Below, one piece after another: positions 62,007 through 64,000 of a stretch of DNA of 64,000 nt. The DNA comes from CBDCRK01 sp965220955 (GTDB lineage: Bacteria; Desulfobacterota; Binatia; Bin18; CBDCRK01). The stretch's first letter is position 1. The number at the start of each line of letters is the position of its first letter. The notes beneath the pieces were generated by a model, which was given only the letters and a program-made list of their open reading frames with translations, did not search any database and was not told where the DNA came from. Both the position numbers and the translations under genes were made by a program. The stretch covers positions 1 to 64,000 of the forward strand of contig CBDCRK010000036.1 of assembly GCA_965220955.1 (NCBI GenBank), in the 5' to 3' direction.

Positions 62007-63335
62007 CTAAAACAGAATTACCTCCACTTCTTCCCCTGCCTCTAAACCCTCATCACTGAGTGGAATACACACCATCCCGTCCGCCTTAACCAGGTTAAAG
62101 ATGGCGCCGGACTTGCCCGGGAGAGGGCGAGCACAAAAACGGCCATCCCTTCGACCAGGCTCAGAACAAGCCTCTGGACTGGCCTTCTCTCTTTCTAGCA
62201 CCACGCGGATATAGTCCTCCCTTCCCGGCGCAGAGGCAACATTTTGCACTAGCACCGCCCGCACGGTTCGCTGGAAGGCAAAAGCCGAGGCAGGAGATTC
62301 TCCTCCAACCATACGCACAAGCGGGGCACCAAACAAATCAAAAACAATAAGGGCTGAGACCGGATGACCGGGAAGACCCATCACCGGTCTGCCCTTGGCT
62401 TTGGCAAAGATAGTGGGTTTGCCCGGAGCAATGGAAATACCATGAAAGAACATCTCGGAGTTAGGGAAGGAACAGATCACATCTACGGTCATATCCTTGG
62501 TACCCACAGAGCTACCGCCGGAAATCATGACTAGATCCGTGCTCATAAGCGCCCTATCCAGGGTTTTTTCAAAGAGCGGGCGATTATCCTTGATCACGCC
62601 AAAATCAACAACCTCTCCACCACATTCGGCAATCATAGCTCTGAGAGAATATTGGTTGACATTGCGGACCTGCCCAGGCTTGGGGGTTTTGGCGGGATCA
62701 ACAATCTCATCTCCGGTCGAGATAAGGGCAACCTTGGGACGATGGCAGACAGGGACCTTAGTAATGCCTACCCCAGTGAGCGCACCCAGGTCATGAGCAC
62801 GAAGTCTCCTACCTTTATTAAAGATGGAGTCTCCTTTCTTGATATCTTCACCAATACGGATCACGTTCTCCCAGGGGGATACCCCACGATGGATTTCCAC
62901 TGTTCCGTCACCCATCTCTTCGGTGTACTCCACCATCACCACCGCATTCGTGCCGGGAGGCAACATCCCACCAGTGGAGATTCGCACGATTTCACCTTTC
63001 TTAAGCAAGCGCTTGGCCGTCTCACCCATCTCTATAACGCCAACCAGCTTTAGATACGCGGGCAGGCCGGACGAGGCACCAAATGTGTCCGGAGCGCGGA
63101 CCGCGTACCCGTCCATATTGGCGCGGTGAAAATGGGGGAGGTTCACAGGGGAGACAAGATCTTTAGCCAGTATCCGATCGTAGGCTTCAACAACCGGAAG
63201 GGTTTCGCTCTTGACCTTTTGGCTTTGCTGAGGACAGGTCTCAAGGGCAAACGAGGCCAGTTGTTCCCTGGCTTCATCGGCAGTGACCACACGGAAAAAT
63301 GACTTAACAGCTACAGCCGCCTGTGCGCGAGGCAC
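62007..63335 (-). CDS. moeA: Molybdopterin molybdenumtransferase
   Basis: 442 residues from a GTG at 63335 with GGAGGGAG upstream. MoeA inserts molybdate into adenylated molybdopterin. Motifs: LPHFHRANMDGYAVRA, RISTGGMLPPGTNAVVMVEYTE, STGDEIVDP, ISGGSSVGTKDMTVDV and GLPGHPVSALIVFDLFG. The first 25 bases overlap the 3' end of the nitrilase gene, implying coupled translation. No molybdoenzyme gene is in the window. Confidence 0.94.
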   Translation of the reverse strand: MPRAQAAVAVKSFFRVVTADEAREQLASFALETCPQQSQKVKSETLPVVEAYDRILAKDLVSPVNLPHFHRANMDGYAVRAPDTFGASSGLPAYLKLVGVIEMGETAKRLLKKGEIVRISTGGMLPPGTNAVVMVEYTEEMGDGTVEIHRGVSPWENVIRIGEDIKKGDSIFNKGRRLRAHDLGALTGVGITKVPVCHRPKVALISTGDEIVDPAKTPKPGQVRNVNQYSLRAMIAECGGEVVDFGVIKDNRPLFEKTLDRALMSTDLVMISGGSSVGTKDMTVDVICSFPNSEMFFHGISIAPGKPTIFAKAKGRPVMGLPGHPVSALIVFDLFGAPLVRMVGGESPASAFAFQRTVRAVLVQNVASAPGREDYIRVVLEREKASPEACSEPGRRDGRFCARPLPGKSGAIFNLVKADGMVCIPLSDEGLEAGEEVEVILF

Positions 63336-64000
63336 GGTAACTCCCTCCTTACTTTGTGGAGATACTCAAGATCGATCTCAGCGGTAATAAAGCACTCCTT
63401 ATCCGGAGCGCGGGCAAGAACTTTACCCCAGGGATCAACAATCATGGAGTTGCCATAGTCAGCAAACCCATGGGTGTTACGGCCAATCTGGTTGGGAGCA
63501 ATAACATACGCCTGGTTTTCAATAGCCCGGGCACGAATCAAAGGCTCCCAGTGAGCGGCGCCCGTGGGAAAGGTGAAAGCCGAGGGGACAAAAATGACCT
63601 CAGCTCCTTGTCCAGAGAGGGCATGGTAGAGTTCGGAGAAGCGCAAGTCGTAGCAGACAGAAAGACCAACTATTCCCAATTCGGTCTGGCAAGCAACAAC
63701 ATTTTCTCCTGGCTTCTTGGTATCCGATTCCTTTACACTGACTTGCCCAGGAATGTCTATATCAAAGAGGTGAATCTTACGGTAACGGCAGAGGATCTCT
63801 CCTGTGGGGCTAAAGAAGAGGCTAGTATTATGGGATCGCGGCTCGTCAAGTCTCTCAAGGAAGGAGCCAGCAAGAAGGTGGATCTGGTGGTGAGCGGCCA
63901 ACTCGCTCATGCGCTGTGAGGTGAGCCCGGGAATCGACTCAACCTGAGACGGTTCCTCAGCGCGTTTACCCCGCCAGTTGAACACCTCCGGCAGCACCAC
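63311..64000 (-). CDS. Carbon-nitrogen hydrolase (nitrilase/Nit1-like), partial at right edge
   Basis: 229 residues visible; the N-terminus is beyond 64000. The catalytic Glu-Lys-Cys are in LPEVFNW, YRKIHLFDID and LSVCYDLRFSEL, and the HIHLFDID-type block with ENQAYVIAPNQIG fits the Nit1/deaminated-glutathione amidase group. It would hydrolyse deaminated glutathione or another omega-amide. It is coupled to moeA downstream. Confidence 0.88.
   Translation of the reverse strand: MVLPEVFNWRGKRAEEPSQVESIPGLTSQRMSELAAHHQIHLLAGSFLERLDEPRSHNTSLFFSPTGEILCRYRKIHLFDIDIPGQVSVKESDTKKPGENVVACQTELGIVGLSVCYDLRFSELYHALSGQGAEVIFVPSAFTFPTGAAHWEPLIRARAIENQAYVIAPNQIGRNTHGFADYGNSMIVDPWGKVLARAPDKECFITAEIDLEYLHKVRRELPCLAHRRL

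Overview
The window reads as the chromosome of a Gram-negative (diderm) bacterium, probably from an uncultivated lineage. Diderm signs are the AmgK/MurU cell-wall recycling pair, two lipoproteins, minor pseudopilins, and NADH-quinone oxidoreductase genes. LL-diaminopimelate aminotransferase, CaiB/BaiF-type CoA transferases, a carboxymuconolactone decarboxylase pair and a methylmalonyl/ethylmalonyl-CoA-type enzyme set suggest an acyl-CoA-based heterotroph of the kind seen in deltaproteobacterial or candidate-phylum genomes. The phylum cannot be fixed from sequence reading alone.

Layout. 1-2385 (-): a secreted leucine-rich-repeat/cadherin-like protein, full of frameshifts and cut by the left edge. 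2630-5690 (-): a three-gene module of BREX-type (DUF2791-like) P-loop proteins, one with a clear P-loop and one apparently degenerate, with a third unknown protein; the terminal gene carries a +1 frameshift. 5761-15446 (-): a complex I operon in the order nuoA-C-D-E-H-J-K-L-M-N, with nuoB, nuoF, nuoG and nuoI missing. 15573-17392 (+): amgK-murU. 17644-25094: an amidotransferase, a lipoprotein plus FAD oxidase pair, lipid-related membrane proteins, a CaiB-type CoA transferase, two decarboxylase-family paralogues and a MaoC-type hydratase.

25358-28214 (-) holds a divergent M19 dipeptidase-like protein, an orphan DNA methyltransferase, a DUF433 protein and a DUF5647-like protein. The last sits directly downstream of a tightly coupled nurA-herA-sbcD-sbcC operon (28232-35372, -), an archaeal-style double-strand-break resection set (Mre11-Rad50-HerA-NurA). 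35510-39787 carries a DUF2182 membrane protein, dapL, folK, a transaldolase and an unknown cysteine-rich membrane protein. 39806-43893 (+) is a run of a sensor/receiver hybrid, an aldo/keto reductase, a rhodanese, a cob(I)alamin adenosyltransferase and a metallo-beta-lactamase-fold hydrolase.

44051-54708 is a catabolic region. It has an acyl-CoA dehydrogenase that looks like methylsuccinyl-CoA dehydrogenase, divergent from a malyl-CoA-lyase-like aldolase; together with the fused epimerase at 58315 and the adenosyltransferase at 42524 these hint at an ethylmalonyl-CoA type pathway. It also has two SDRs, a PhzF protein, two PLP aminotransferase-fold enzymes, a GFA protein, an amidase and a CoA-transferase remnant. 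54839-64000 contains a DUF2332 protein, a lipoprotein, an EI24/CysZ-like protein, a cupin, the epimerase, three minor pseudopilins, moeA and a nitrilase-family hydrolase cut by the right edge.

Short palindromic repeats of several types lie between genes, three of them at junctions inside the nuo operon. No rRNA, tRNA or CRISPR array was recognised. Coding is compact elsewhere; the broken reading frames are concentrated in the first 3.1 kb.
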